Assembly: GCA_031549185.1 (NCBI GenBank) | Contig: JAVBQG010000075.1 | Location: 1-19,621, forward strand | Direction: 5' to 3' | DNA from: JAVBQG01 sp031549185 | Lineage (GTDB): Bacteria > Synergistota > Synergistia > Synergistales > Synergistaceae | Length of the DNA stretch: 19,621 nt | Shown here: in pieces, positions 1 to 8,172 of the stretch | Layout of the letters: each line of letters starts with the position of its first letter | Position numbering within the stretch: the stretch's first letter is position 1 | The notes under the pieces: model-generated | Told to the model about the DNA's origin: nothing | Databases searched by the model: none | Seen by the model: the letters and a program-made list of their open reading frames with translations, nothing else | Position numbers and translations under genes: made by a program

Positions 1-24
1 AATGCCGTCACAGCACGATAAAAA

Positions 25-69
25 GTTAAAGCTTCCGGCGAGGCTCCAAACGCGCCGGAAGCTTTTAAC
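25..69. terminator. Probable bidirectional intrinsic terminator hairpin
   Basis: Bases 25-40 (gttaaagcttccggcg) pair with 53-69 (cgccggaagcttttaac) across a 12-base loop, with a single T bulge, giving a strong GC-core stem of 16 pairs. On the minus strand the stem is followed by a run of five T (bases 20-24 are A). On the plus strand only a short TTTT lies in the distal arm. The hairpin probably ends a transcript entering from outside the window, or separates converging units. Confidence 0.6.
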
Positions 70-80
70 GAAACCTGAAA

Positions 81-181
81 CGGACATTTTCTCAGGCGAG
101 TTAACCGCTCTTATGCGGACATTTTCTCAGACCGTTGACAGGTGCTGCAAACCAAATGCCACTCGTCTGTGATAATGTCCG
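81..181. repeat. Short repeats cggacattttctcag (two direct copies plus a partial inverted copy)
   Basis: A perfect 15-bp direct repeat, cggacattttctcag, occurs at 81-95 and 116-130, with start points 35 bp apart. An inverted 8-bp part, aatgtccg, is at 174-181. Sequences of this kind (tgagaaaatgtccg on the other strand) resemble terminal repeats of some insertion sequences, so this may be a transposon-end scar. That origin is inference from memory of IS ends; no transposase is present. No gene is supported anywhere in bases 1-326. Confidence 0.5.
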
Positions 182-210
182 CTCGAGCATAAAGCAAAAA
201 TACTTCCATC

Positions 211-239
211 TTGACACTTATTTTCCCGCGTTGTAATAT
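211..239 (+). promoter_or_regulatory. Sigma-70-type promoter upstream of the GntR regulator
   Basis: TTGACA at 211-216 is a perfect -35 box. It is followed by a 17-bp spacer and TAATAT at 234-239. Transcription would start near 246, leaving a leader of about 80 nt before the TTG start at 327. It is among the best promoter matches in the window and probably drives the regulator, and possibly the downstream transporter genes. Confidence 0.7.
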
Positions 240-326
240 CTAGCAATTCAGAACTCCAAACGGGATTCATTTTGGGATCCCGAAATATTGCGATCGATGT
301 GCCTGTTTTGAAATGGGGCGGATATC

Positions 327-992
327 TTGAACGGCGATTCATCTCAAGAAAAAGCGAAACGAGAAATATTCAGGGGGCTTTTTAGCAGACGTTATTCCCC
401 TGGCGAGCGACTGGTAGAAAACAAACTAGCCACGGATCTTCAGATGAGCCGCACGCCAATCCGACTGGCTCTTGGGGAGTTGGTGCAAGCCGGCCTGCTC
501 GATCGCGGCGATAACGGCTGTTACGTACCTCAGATTTCTGGCGAAGATATGTTCTCCATTTTCGAGGCCAGAGCGCATTTAGAGGGGCAAGCGGCGTATT
601 GGGCGGCGCTACGTGGAACAGAGGAAGGGTTCAACAAAATCAACGATCTGCTGCGACAGGAAGAAGCCCTTTACTCCGATCCCGAGTTCCAAGAAAAGTA
701 TACGGAGATTAACTATCTATTTCACAGAAACATCGCTCTTACGGCAGGAAATCTCTATTGGGCACGCTATACGGATCAAGTTTACTGGCGGTCCCAGATT
801 TACGTATTCTTCTTCGACAGGTTCTATAGAAACGGACACCCTGGTCCCAACCCACACGACACTCGAACGAACCTCTCGTTCGGAGAACACGAAGAATTGG
901 TACAAACAATCATCGCCCGCGATGGAGAACGCGCGAAGAAATTGATGGAAGAACACGTTCTTTCCACATACCAGCAATCCATCAGGCAGTGA
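327..992 (+). CDS. GntR-family transcriptional regulator (FadR-like, FCD domain)
   Basis: A 221-aa DNA-binding regulator. Residues about 8-68 form a winged helix-turn-helix typical of GntR proteins (SRTPIRLALGELVQAGLL, about 41-58). The rest is an all-helical FCD ligand-binding domain, with E80/R82 in the FEARAHLEG motif and conserved metal-type histidines H133, H188 and H210. The usual Asp four residues before the first His is Asn129. The start is TTG at 327, chosen because GGGG at 315-318 gives correct spacing; no in-frame ATG fits. The gene lies just upstream of the TRAP transporter genes, in the same direction. The expected role, inferred from position, is local control of those genes in response to a small organic acid or its breakdown product. 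The effector is unknown. Confidence 0.88.
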   Translation: MNGDSSQEKAKREIFRGLFSRRYSPGERLVENKLATDLQMSRTPIRLALGELVQAGLLDRGDNGCYVPQISGEDMFSIFEARAHLEGQAAYWAALRGTEEGFNKINDLLRQEEALYSDPEFQEKYTEINYLFHRNIALTAGNLYWARYTDQVYWRSQIYVFFFDRFYRNGHPGPNPHDTRTNLSFGEHEELVQTIIARDGERAKKLMEEHVLSTYQQSIRQ

Positions 993-1094
993 CAATACCT
1001 CTGGGGGTGAGAATCAAATGCTCGCGTAAAAACGTAATTGCATGATATTCACAACAAATTGCTACGCTTCAAGACAAATGAAGGGGTGATTTTT

Positions 1095-2066
1095 ATGAAG
1101 TGTTCATGGAAAAGGCTTGTCTTATCGCTCTTTATCATATCGATCGTTTTAGCATCTACAGCCGGTTTTGCCGCGACAAAACAAATCACGATCGGCACAT
1201 CCTCTCCATCGGGAGCTTGGATGATGCTCGCCTCCACAATTTCCAAATTGATCAACGACAACATCAAGGGAGTAAATGCCACACCAGTACCCAGCCCCAG
1301 AGGAAGCGCGGAAAACATAGAGACGATCGTCACCGGTGAGAGGGAAATGGGGTTCGCGATGGCCAACATCGCCGCAGCGGCCTCAAAGGGCACTGCGCCG
1401 TTCGATAAACCAGTTGAAGGTTTGTACGGTTGGTTTTCAGCACACTATGGCCAATGGTATCTTTTGGCGAGAGAGGACAGCGGAATCAAAACCTTCGCCG
1501 ACCTCAAAGGCAAGCGCATCGCGATCGGGTTGCCTGGTGACGGCGATGAGACGTTGAATAAAGCCGTATTTCCCATGCTCGGGCTCAAATGGACAGATTT
1601 CAAACCCGAAAGCAGCGCGCTGTCCGGTGCAATTGACTCTATCAAACAAAATCAGATCGACGCAATTTCGTATGTTGGCGCCCCTAAATTGGCCATGTTC
1701 GGAGAACTGATGATATCGAAGAAGATGCGTTTGATCGAATTTTCTCCCGAGCAACTCAAACAGATTACCAAAGCACTGCCCTATCTCGTAGTAAGAGATA
1801 TGCCACAGAGCGACTTCCCCAAGCTCCTTATGCCCTCTGCGAATGCGAAAGTAATCACCATGAACCATCTCATGCTCTGCTCTAAAAACATTTCCGAGCA
1901 GGATATGTATGATTACACCAAATTGTTCTTCGAAAACATTAAAACGATCCACGAAGCCAACAAGGTCTTCGAGGTCATCACGCTCCAAAATGCGGTAAAG
2001 GGCATGCCGCTCCCCTTCCATCCAGGCGCGATCCGCTATTACAAAGAGAAGGGCGTTCTTAAATAA
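1095..2066 (+). CDS. TAXI-family TRAP transporter solute-binding protein
   Basis: A secreted substrate receptor of 323 aa that delivers its ligand to the TRAP permease encoded next. The ATG at 1095 follows a good ribosome site (aaggggtga, 1081-1089) and begins a typical signal peptide: basic residues at 2-7, a hydrophobic core at about 8-24, and likely cleavage near A26. An in-frame ATG at 1038 would put 19 residues before the signal peptide and is rejected. Family hallmarks are the GTSSPSGAWMMLAS segment (34-47) and the S-x-E-N-I-E-T-I-V-T-G-E segment (71-82). TAXI receptors bind glutamate and other organic acids, but the ligand cannot be read from the sequence. A 103-bp gap separates it from the regulator, so it may share that transcript. 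Confidence 0.9.
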   Translation: MKCSWKRLVLSLFIISIVLASTAGFAATKQITIGTSSPSGAWMMLASTISKLINDNIKGVNATPVPSPRGSAENIETIVTGEREMGFAMANIAAAASKGTAPFDKPVEGLYGWFSAHYGQWYLLAREDSGIKTFADLKGKRIAIGLPGDGDETLNKAVFPMLGLKWTDFKPESSALSGAIDSIKQNQIDAISYVGAPKLAMFGELMISKKMRLIEFSPEQLKQITKALPYLVVRDMPQSDFPKLLMPSANAKVITMNHLMLCSKNISEQDMYDYTKLFFENIKTIHEANKVFEVITLQNAVKGMPLPFHPGAIRYYKEKGVLK

Positions 2067-2077
2067 CATTTCACATT

Positions 2078-2110
2078 AATGGGGCATGCGAACGATTTGC
2101 ATGCCCCATT
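2078..2110 (+). promoter_or_regulatory. Perfect hairpin between binding-protein and permease genes
   Basis: A 12-bp perfect inverted repeat (aatggggcatgc at 2078-2089, gcatgccccatt at 2099-2110) with a 9-nt loop begins 11 bp after the binding-protein stop codon. The only T run is short (part of the distal arm and ttac), so it is probably a partial terminator or a 3'-end stabilising structure. Either would allow more binding protein than permease to be made, a common arrangement in transporter operons. Its position argues that the permease does not start at the ATG at 2086. Confidence 0.7.
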
Positions 2111-2145
2111 TTACTTACCTCCCAATGTGCAAAGGGGTGCTGAAT

Positions 2146-4143
2146 TTGAACGACACTGATGACAAAGTCACTCTTCAAACGGAGACATCACCAGAACCCG
2201 AGATCGACGATATCTTGAGCAAAGTCGAGTCGATGGACATTCCCGATGTTCCATCAAGCGGCTTGGGACGCGATGTACCATGGGTCAACCTTGTATTCGG
2301 GCTAGTGGCTCTCGGTCTGCTCCTCTTCACATTCTGGTCTGCGGCGATCTTCCCCATGCCCGCATTTTCCCAGAGAGCCACCCACCTGTGCTTTATCGTG
2401 TTATTGTGCGGTTTTACGTCTGTCTCAGGGATATGGAAGACGGACAAACAGGGAAAGTACGGCGCTCCTCTCCAGGATCGAATCATCAATATCGTCATGA
2501 TGGTCGCCGGCCTGATTGCCATACTATATTTCGCCGTTTATTGGAAAAGACTGTACTTGGCGTCTATGCTGCCTCTCGACTACGTTATGGCCGCAATTGT
2601 CATCCTGATCACACTAGAGATTACGCGCAGGGCGATTGGCTGGACACTAGTTGTAATCGTAGTGCTTGCGGTGATCTACGCCGTCTTTGGCCCGTACTTC
2701 CCCCAGGCGATCTCCCACCGTGGATATACAATTCAACGCATCATCAGCCAGGTCGTCGTCGGAACGGAGGGGTTATTCAGCTCCACACTGGGAATCGCCT
2801 CGACGTACGTTGCCGCTTTCGTCTTTTTCGCAGGCTTCCTGGAGGCATTTGGCGGACTCAAGGTTTTCATGAAACTGGCACTCGCCGTATCAGGCGGGCT
2901 CATCGGCGGACCGGCGAAGATCGCCGTCGTCGCGAGCTCGTTTTTTGCAATGCTCTCCGGCAGCACGGTGGCCAATGTCGTCTCCACAGGCTCGATCACC
3001 ATTCCACTCATGAAGCGCATGGGCTATCCGAAAGAGTGGGCTGGCGCCGTCGAAGCTTGTGCGTCCACAGGGGGCACATTCACTCCCCCAATCATGGGTG
3101 CGACTGCCTTTATTCTTGCCGAATTTTTGGGGGTGCCGTATCTGGAAGTCATGACTGCGGCGATTATTCCCTCCATCCTGTATTACGTAGGCTTGTACTC
3201 GGCTGTCCATCATCAATCCTGCCGTCTGAATTTTAAAGGGCTGCCGAAAGATAAGTTGCCCTCCGCAAAGGCCAGTCTCAGAAAAAGTGCGCCGCTGCTG
3301 CTCCCGATCATTCTTCTCGTCTATCTGCTTATTATGCAGTATACAGCGATGACAGCCGCCATGTATTCGATCGTGTTGCTCTTTGCGGTCTCGTTTCTCG
3401 CAAAGGAGACAAGACCGACCATACAGCGCATTCTGAGAGCCAGCAAAGGTTCCGCCAAAGCCATGATCGTAGTTTCGTCAGCCTGTGCTTCGGCGGGAAT
3501 CTTCATCGCCGTTTTAAACATCACGGGCCTTGGTTTCAAGCTGAGTTCGCTGATCGTGAGCTTATCAGGAGGAAACTTATTTATAGCCTTGCTGCTCACA
3601 CAGGTCACAGCGGTATTGCTCGGCATGGGGCTGGTGACGCCAGCAGTATACGCCTTGCTCGGCGTTCTCGTCGCCCCAGGCTTGATCAAAATGGGCGTCA
3701 TGCCGATGGCGGCGCATATGTTCGTCTTCTTCGCCTCTGCCCTTGCCCCCATCACACCGCCCGTGGCTCTTGCCGCTTTTGCGGCGGCGGGAATCGCGGA
3801 TGCCGATCCCTTTAAAGTCGGCATGCACTCAGTCAAACTTGCTCTCGTTGCGTTTTTCCTGCCATACTTCTTCGTTCTGAACCCGGCGCTGCTTGCCTAC
3901 GGAGGCTTTCTGGAAATATTGCAACCCTTGGTGACCGCGTTGATCGGTGTTTTTTCTCTGGGATTTGCATCTCAAGGATTTTTCCGCAGACAGCTCGCCA
4001 TGTGGGAGCGCGTACTATGTTGTCTTTTTGCGCTCTGCCTGGTTCTTCCCGAACCGATCACGGACGTCGTCGGTTTGATCGGCCTTGCATCGATGGCCTT
4101 TTACTTCCACAAATCGACGAAAAGGAGTGTAGTCAATGCCTGA
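2146..4143 (+). CDS. TRAP transporter fused permease (DctQ/DctM type, TAXI system)
   Basis: An integral membrane protein of about 665 aa, the secondary-transport subunit partnering the TAXI receptor. It has an acidic cytoplasmic N-terminal stretch (about 50 aa), then many hydrophobic helices. It includes the DctM-type core with glycine-rich re-entrant segments (GGLIGGPAKIAVVASSFFAM and the TGGTFTPPIMGATAF region) and a matching second half around APITPPVALAAFAAAG. The start chosen is TTG at 2146, because aaaggggtg (2131-2139) sits directly before it. The longer ATG start at 2086 lies within the hairpin and lacks a ribosome site. The last two helices are followed by a basic tail. It overlaps the next gene by 8 bp, so translation is probably coupled. 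Substrate unknown. Confidence 0.9.
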   Translation: MNDTDDKVTLQTETSPEPEIDDILSKVESMDIPDVPSSGLGRDVPWVNLVFGLVALGLLLFTFWSAAIFPMPAFSQRATHLCFIVLLCGFTSVSGIWKTDKQGKYGAPLQDRIINIVMMVAGLIAILYFAVYWKRLYLASMLPLDYVMAAIVILITLEITRRAIGWTLVVIVVLAVIYAVFGPYFPQAISHRGYTIQRIISQVVVGTEGLFSSTLGIASTYVAAFVFFAGFLEAFGGLKVFMKLALAVSGGLIGGPAKIAVVASSFFAMLSGSTVANVVSTGSITIPLMKRMGYPKEWAGAVEACASTGGTFTPPIMGATAFILAEFLGVPYLEVMTAAIIPSILYYVGLYSAVHHQSCRLNFKGLPKDKLPSAKASLRKSAPLLLPIILLVYLLIMQYTAMTAAMYSIVLLFAVSFLAKETRPTIQRILRASKGSAKAMIVVSSACASAGIFIAVLNITGLGFKLSSLIVSLSGGNLFIALLLTQVTAVLLGMGLVTPAVYALLGVLVAPGLIKMGVMPMAAHMFVFFASALAPITPPVALAAFAAAGIADADPFKVGMHSVKLALVAFFLPYFFVLNPALLAYGGFLEILQPLVTALIGVFSLGFASQGFFRRQLAMWERVLCCLFALCLVLPEPITDVVGLIGLASMAFYFHKSTKRSVVNA

Positions 4144-5467
4144 TCGCATCGTAATCGAAAACGCTCTCATTTTCGATGGAACGGGGAGCGATCCTTTTCT
4201 CGGAAATATCGGAGTGGAAGCAAAAACAATTTCCTTCGTCGATAAAGGAACCATGCAGGACAGATCTGGCTGGGAGGGTGCCGAACGCATCGACGCATCC
4301 GGCTATATGGTAATACCCGGGTTGATCGACTGCCATGTGCACTTGGTGTCGCCATGGAATACGAAAACCCATGAACCATACTGGAAGCTCATATCCTCCC
4401 CTTCCGCGAAAGCATTGACGGCGGCGGCAAATGCGAACCGCTCGCTGGCTGCCGGTTTCACGACCATTCGCAACTGCGGCGGCACATCGTGGAACCTGCC
4501 CGAGGATGTCCATGTCAGAGACGCGATTGCGACGGATATGCTCGTCGGTCCCAGGGTCTGGTCGAGCGCCGGCGGCATCACGATGACCGGCGGACATGGC
4601 GATCGCGCCTATCCGCCCTACATGATGCCGCATCCGGAGATCGGCTGCGGCGTACAGCCCGCGGACGGTCCCGATGCATGCAGGCGCGCCGTTCGCGAGC
4701 GAATCAAATACGGCGCGGATTTCATCAAGATATATACCACCGGCGGCGTGAGCACCCCCGGCGACGGGCCGCATTCGCAGGATTTCACGATCGACGAGCT
4801 GCGGGCCATCATGGACGAAGCTCATACACACGAGAAAAAAGTGGGAACACACGCGCAGGGCCTGAACGGCATTCGTAAAGCGGTTCTGGCGGGAGTCGAT
4901 ACGGTCGAGCACGGTTCTTTCCTCGACCCCGAGACAGCCGATGAAATGGCAGAGCGGGGTACGTTCCTCGTCACGACGTTGCGCGTCTTCACCGAGATTC
5001 TGGAAAGAGGCGCGAGCTACCCCAACCCAGACGCCCTGCGCAAGGCGAAGATGGTGTGCGATGCGCAGAGAAGGGCGCTGTTGTTGGCCAGAGAAAGAGG
5101 CGTCACGCTCGCCTTCGGCACGGACGCCTCACAGAGCATCCGCAACGGAGACAACGCCGTCGAGTTGGCGGAGCTCGTAGCCTGTGGCTTTTCGCCCATG
5201 GAGGTCCTGTTGATGGCGACGCGCAACGCCGCACGGGCGCTCGGCCTCGACGAAAAAATCGGAACGATCGCCGAAGGGCGATTTGCCGACCTCGCCTTTC
5301 TTCGGAAAAATCCCCTGGAGGATATCGCGGCATTGAAGGATCGGGCGAACATTCGTTGTGTGATGTACGAGGGCGTTGCCAAAATCCTGCGGGACGGTAA
5401 AAACGACGAACACCAGTCTCTCGGTTTTTCGATCGACGCAGTGCGAGAACTGCTGAAACAGGATTGA
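4136..5467 (+). CDS. Metal-dependent amidohydrolase (imidazolonepropionase/Xaa-Pro dipeptidase-like)
   Basis: A 443-aa cytoplasmic hydrolase of the amidohydrolase superfamily, which cleaves amide or cyclic amide bonds with one or two metal ions. All expected ligands are visible: H67 and H69 in IDCHVHL, K198 in DFIKIY (likely carboxylated), H239 in VGTHA, H259 in VEHG and D330 in FGTDAS. Small N- and C-terminal beta-domain segments frame the barrel (residues 1-60 and 380-430). The ATG at 4136 follows aaggag at 4122-4127 and overlaps the permease stop, so it belongs to the TRAP operon. Context suggests it hydrolyses the imported compound, such as an N-acyl amino acid, a lactam or a proline-type dipeptide. 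The exact substrate is not readable; no signal peptide is seen. Confidence 0.88.
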   Translation: MPDRIVIENALIFDGTGSDPFLGNIGVEAKTISFVDKGTMQDRSGWEGAERIDASGYMVIPGLIDCHVHLVSPWNTKTHEPYWKLISSPSAKALTAAANANRSLAAGFTTIRNCGGTSWNLPEDVHVRDAIATDMLVGPRVWSSAGGITMTGGHGDRAYPPYMMPHPEIGCGVQPADGPDACRRAVRERIKYGADFIKIYTTGGVSTPGDGPHSQDFTIDELRAIMDEAHTHEKKVGTHAQGLNGIRKAVLAGVDTVEHGSFLDPETADEMAERGTFLVTTLRVFTEILERGASYPNPDALRKAKMVCDAQRRALLLARERGVTLAFGTDASQSIRNGDNAVELAELVACGFSPMEVLLMATRNAARALGLDEKIGTIAEGRFADLAFLRKNPLEDIAALKDRANIRCVMYEGVAKILRDGKNDEHQSLGFSIDAVRELLKQD

Positions 5468-5511
5468 GCAGAGGATGAGTAATCAGAGATAGTGGCGTCA
5501 GCGGAGCGAGG

Positions 5512-5562
5512 GGCGTGAAATCAAGCTTGTTCTTGATATGGCGGACAAACTGGTTTCACGCC
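5512..5562 (+). other. Nested hairpin in the gap between the two catabolic operons
   Basis: Bases 5512-5520 (ggcgtgaaa) pair with 5554-5562 (tttcacgcc). Inside, atcaag at 5520-5525 pairs with cttgat at 5532-5537, sharing one base with the outer arm. No clear T run follows, so a simple terminator is not certain. It may be a terminator or leader structure before the permease operon. No coding sequence and no convincing promoter were found in 5468-5625. Confidence 0.4.
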
Positions 5563-5625
5563 TTAGCCTTTATCCCGACTGCTCGGCGTTTCTCTAAATC
5601 TTAACACTAAGGATGTTTTAATAAG

Positions 5626-7188
5626 ATGTCGCTGAATATATTCCTCTGGGTATTGGCTTTTTCACCCGTACTGTTTCTCTTGATCGGTATACTGCTCTTC
5701 AAATGGGAGGCTTCGAGAGTCGGAGCGCTGTCTTGGTTTATCAGTATTGCCGTCGCCTGGTTTTTCTTCGGTGCAGGCCCCAGGCTTCTGGCTCTTGCCA
5801 ACAGCAAGGGAATCAGCCTTTCCCTCTACGTTCTTCTGATTATCTGGAGCGCGATTTTTCTGTACAACGTCGTGGAACGGGCAGGGGCAGTCAAAATAAT
5901 CAGCCGGACGATGCAGGGGGCTTCGGACGATAAACTGATCCAATGCCTCCTTTTGTCGTGGTGTTTTACCTCCCTGCTTCAGGGAATCGCCGGTTTCGGC
6001 GTTCCTGTCGCCGTCGTCGCTCCTATCATGGTCGCCATGGGGTTCGATCCGATCGCATCCGTGGCCTGCTGTCTCGTGGGACACTCCTGGTCCATTTCGT
6101 TCGGGTCGATGGGTTCTTCGTACAATGCAATCCAGCTCGTGACGAAAATCCCCGGAGCACTCATCGGACCTTGTATGGCACTCGTCTTTTCGACCGCGAT
6201 ATTCTCGACCGGATTTTCGGTGGCCCACATTCACGAAGGGAATCGGGGAATGAAAAAGAGTATCCCTCTCGTTTTTTGCACGGGAGCCGTCATGTCGTTT
6301 ATGCTGTGGTTCATGAACGACATCGGCGTTGCACAGCTGGCCTCGCTCGCTGCGGGAATAGGCGGATGCCTCATTCTTGGTATATGGGGATTGATGCGCA
6401 AGGATAAGTCGTTTTCCGCAGGTAAACCCAACGTTATGCATGAAATGGGTTTTCACACGGCGGCATCACCCTATTACGCAGTGATCCTGATCACTATGCT
6501 CTCTCAGATCCCCGTGATCAAGTCGGCGTTGTCCCCATACTACTGGGGACTGAATTACCCGGCCGTGGCAACGTCGCTCGGCCACGCCGTTCAGGCGGTC
6601 TCAAATTATTCAAAGATCCAGTTTTTTTCCCATCCAGCGCCTATTCTCATCGCATCCGCTCTTTTCGGAATCTACATTTTTACCCGAGAAAAGACGAATG
6701 GAATGACAAAAAAAGAGCTCTTTCTCAGCGCCGCTTCGAGCACCGTTCAAAAATGTGTACCGACAAGCGTCGGGATCGCTACGATGGTCATGATGGCGCT
6801 GATCATGAGCGATTCGGGCATGACGAACTATATCGCTCACGGTGTCGCTGCTATTTTCGGCAAAAGCTATCCCATCGTCTCCCCCTTTATTGGGGCGCTC
6901 GGTACCTTCATAACAGGCAGCAACACAAACTCGAACATCATGTTCGGTATCATGCAATACGACACGGCATTGGTATTGGGAAAAAGCGCCGTACTAATCG
7001 CCGCGGCACAGTCGGTCGGCGGTTCCCTGGGCGTGGCGATCGCTCCTTCCACGATTATGATGGGCGCGGCGAATGTTGGGGTCGGCGGTTGCGAAGGCGA
7101 TGTTCTGAAACGTACGATGCGATACGGGCTGATCAATATTATGCTGACCGGTCTGTTTGTGTGGTTTCTCGGCGGATATTATAAATAG
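5626..7188 (+). CDS. LctP-family permease (L-lactate permease-like)
   Basis: A 520-aa polytopic membrane protein related to the lactate permease (LctP) family, which carries lactate, glycolate and other monocarboxylates by secondary transport. Hydrophobic helices run throughout. The family signature is at about 119-142 (QGIAGFGVPVAVVAPIMVAM), with the following VGHSWSISFGSMGSSY segment and a second conserved region near the C-terminus (GALGTFITGSNTNSNIMFG). LctP proteins are usually around 550 aa, so this is slightly short. The ATG at 5626 has only a weak, distant ribosome site (aagga, 5608-5612). It heads a tight operon with 12-, 14- and 25-bp gaps, whose later members suggest an amino-acid-derived acid rather than lactate; that is inference. 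The substrate could equally be lactate. Confidence 0.82.
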   Translation: MSLNIFLWVLAFSPVLFLLIGILLFKWEASRVGALSWFISIAVAWFFFGAGPRLLALANSKGISLSLYVLLIIWSAIFLYNVVERAGAVKIISRTMQGASDDKLIQCLLLSWCFTSLLQGIAGFGVPVAVVAPIMVAMGFDPIASVACCLVGHSWSISFGSMGSSYNAIQLVTKIPGALIGPCMALVFSTAIFSTGFSVAHIHEGNRGMKKSIPLVFCTGAVMSFMLWFMNDIGVAQLASLAAGIGGCLILGIWGLMRKDKSFSAGKPNVMHEMGFHTAASPYYAVILITMLSQIPVIKSALSPYYWGLNYPAVATSLGHAVQAVSNYSKIQFFSHPAPILIASALFGIYIFTREKTNGMTKKELFLSAASSTVQKCVPTSVGIATMVMMALIMSDSGMTNYIAHGVAAIFGKSYPIVSPFIGALGTFITGSNTNSNIMFGIMQYDTALVLGKSAVLIAAAQSVGGSLGVAIAPSTIMMGAANVGVGGCEGDVLKRTMRYGLINIMLTGLFVWFLGGYYK

Positions 7189-7200
7189 GAGGGCCGCAAG

Positions 7201-7404
7201 ATGGCGGACAATGTCAACACCGAAAAAGGAAGAGATTGGTGTAAGAAAAACAGAATGTTTCTTTTAAAATTATCCTGCGCGGGATTGCTTCTCGGTTTTT
7301 TTCTGGCCCATCTGGGAGGGGTAAACGACAACAAGACCATCGTGCCCCTTTCGTTTGCCGTCCTCGGCATCGCATGCCTCCTGCCGATCATTGCCAAGAA
7401 ATAA
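7201..7404 (+). CDS. Small two-helix membrane protein of unknown function
   Basis: A 67-aa protein. The ATG at 7201 has aggagg eight bases upstream. The N-terminus is charged and carries one Cys (about residue 14). Two hydrophobic stretches follow, about residues 21-42 and 47-64, separated by a short polar GVNDNKTI loop, and the protein ends in KK. I do not recognise a family. It sits 12 bp after the LctP-like permease and 14 bp before the racemase-like gene, so it is almost certainly co-transcribed. It could be an accessory subunit of the permease, by analogy with small subunits of other secondary transporters. The ribosome site, operon spacing and coherent hydrophobic pattern support it being real. 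Confidence 0.75.
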   Translation: MADNVNTEKGRDWCKKNRMFLLKLSCAGLLLGFFLAHLGGVNDNKTIVPLSFAVLGIACLLPIIAKK

Positions 7405-7418
7405 AGGAGGTGTATATA

Positions 7419-8147
7419 TTGACCGCAAACGCAAAACCCCAAATCGCGATCTTCTGCTGGGAGGCGGAACATGTTCCTCGTGGGCTTGTCCAGCTTGAAG
7501 GGTTGATCGGCAACAGCACGAATCTCGACAGCTACCCGTTCCCCGTCGGGTTGTGCCGGATCGAGGGCGCGAACATCGAGACCGTGCTCGAGAACCCCAG
7601 CCCGGCCGTGCTCTCGCGCATGATCGAAAAAGCGCGCGAGCTCTCAGGGGACGGAATCAAAGCCATTACCACGAGCTGCGGATTCAACGCCGTTTTTCAG
7701 AAAGAGCTGGCCGGGGCGCTCGACATTCCCGTCTTCACTTCGAGCCTCCTGCAAGTCCCCTACCTTCGCAACGTACTGCCGGGAAACAAGTCCGTCGCCG
7801 TCATCACGGCAAAGAAGGCGGCCCTGAAAAAAGAGCATTTCAACGCAGTCGGGATTACCGAGGACATGAAGGTCGTCGTTCTGGGGATGGAGAACTCTCC
7901 CGAATGGAACAAAATCTTCACCGCCCCGGAGGAAGACATCGACCTCGGGATCGTCGCGCGCGAGGTCGTCTCGACCGCAGCCGAAGCGGTGCGCGAACGG
8001 CCGGACATCGGCGCGTTCGTGCTCGAGTGCACCGATCTGCCTCCTTTCGCGCAGGCGATCCGCGAAGCGACGGGGAGACCCGTTCTCGATTTCATTACGA
8101 TGATGGAAAGCATCGCCGGCTCCGTCGGAGTCGCGAAAATCAAGTAG
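7419..8147 (+). CDS. Aspartate/glutamate/hydantoin racemase-superfamily protein
   Basis: A 242-aa cytoplasmic enzyme of the Asp/Glu racemase superfamily, whose members racemise or isomerise acidic amino acids, hydantoins or maleate using two cysteines. Both are present in matching positions: C87 in ITTSCGFNAVF and C204 in FVLECTDLPPF. The half-barrel repeats and the central SVAVITAKK strand fit the fold. The TTG start at 7419 follows aaaggagg (7403-7410). The longer reading from 7374 overlaps the preceding gene and is rejected. The substrate is unassigned; members in catabolic operons often act on D/L-amino acids or their cyclic derivatives. Its partner genes suggest it prepares a stereoisomer for the dehydrogenase-like gene that follows. 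Confidence 0.85.
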   Translation: MTANAKPQIAIFCWEAEHVPRGLVQLEGLIGNSTNLDSYPFPVGLCRIEGANIETVLENPSPAVLSRMIEKARELSGDGIKAITTSCGFNAVFQKELAGALDIPVFTSSLLQVPYLRNVLPGNKSVAVITAKKAALKKEHFNAVGITEDMKVVVLGMENSPEWNKIFTAPEEDIDLGIVAREVVSTAAEAVRERPDIGAFVLECTDLPPFAQAIREATGRPVLDFITMMESIAGSVGVAKIK

Positions 8148-8172
8148 AAGAAAAGGACAGAGGTGAACGAAG

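Noticed and set aside
131..176. Promoter from TTGACA at 135-140
   Set aside because: No acceptable -10 box lies at 16-18 bp; the TTGACA at 211 with TAATAT is far better.
1038..1094. Upstream ATG start for the TAXI binding protein
   Set aside because: It would place a polar 19-residue extension before a canonical signal peptide and has no ribosome site.
5468..5625. Riboswitch in the gap before the permease operon
   Set aside because: The nested hairpin does not match any riboswitch architecture I can recognise and lacks a conserved core; reported only as a hairpin.
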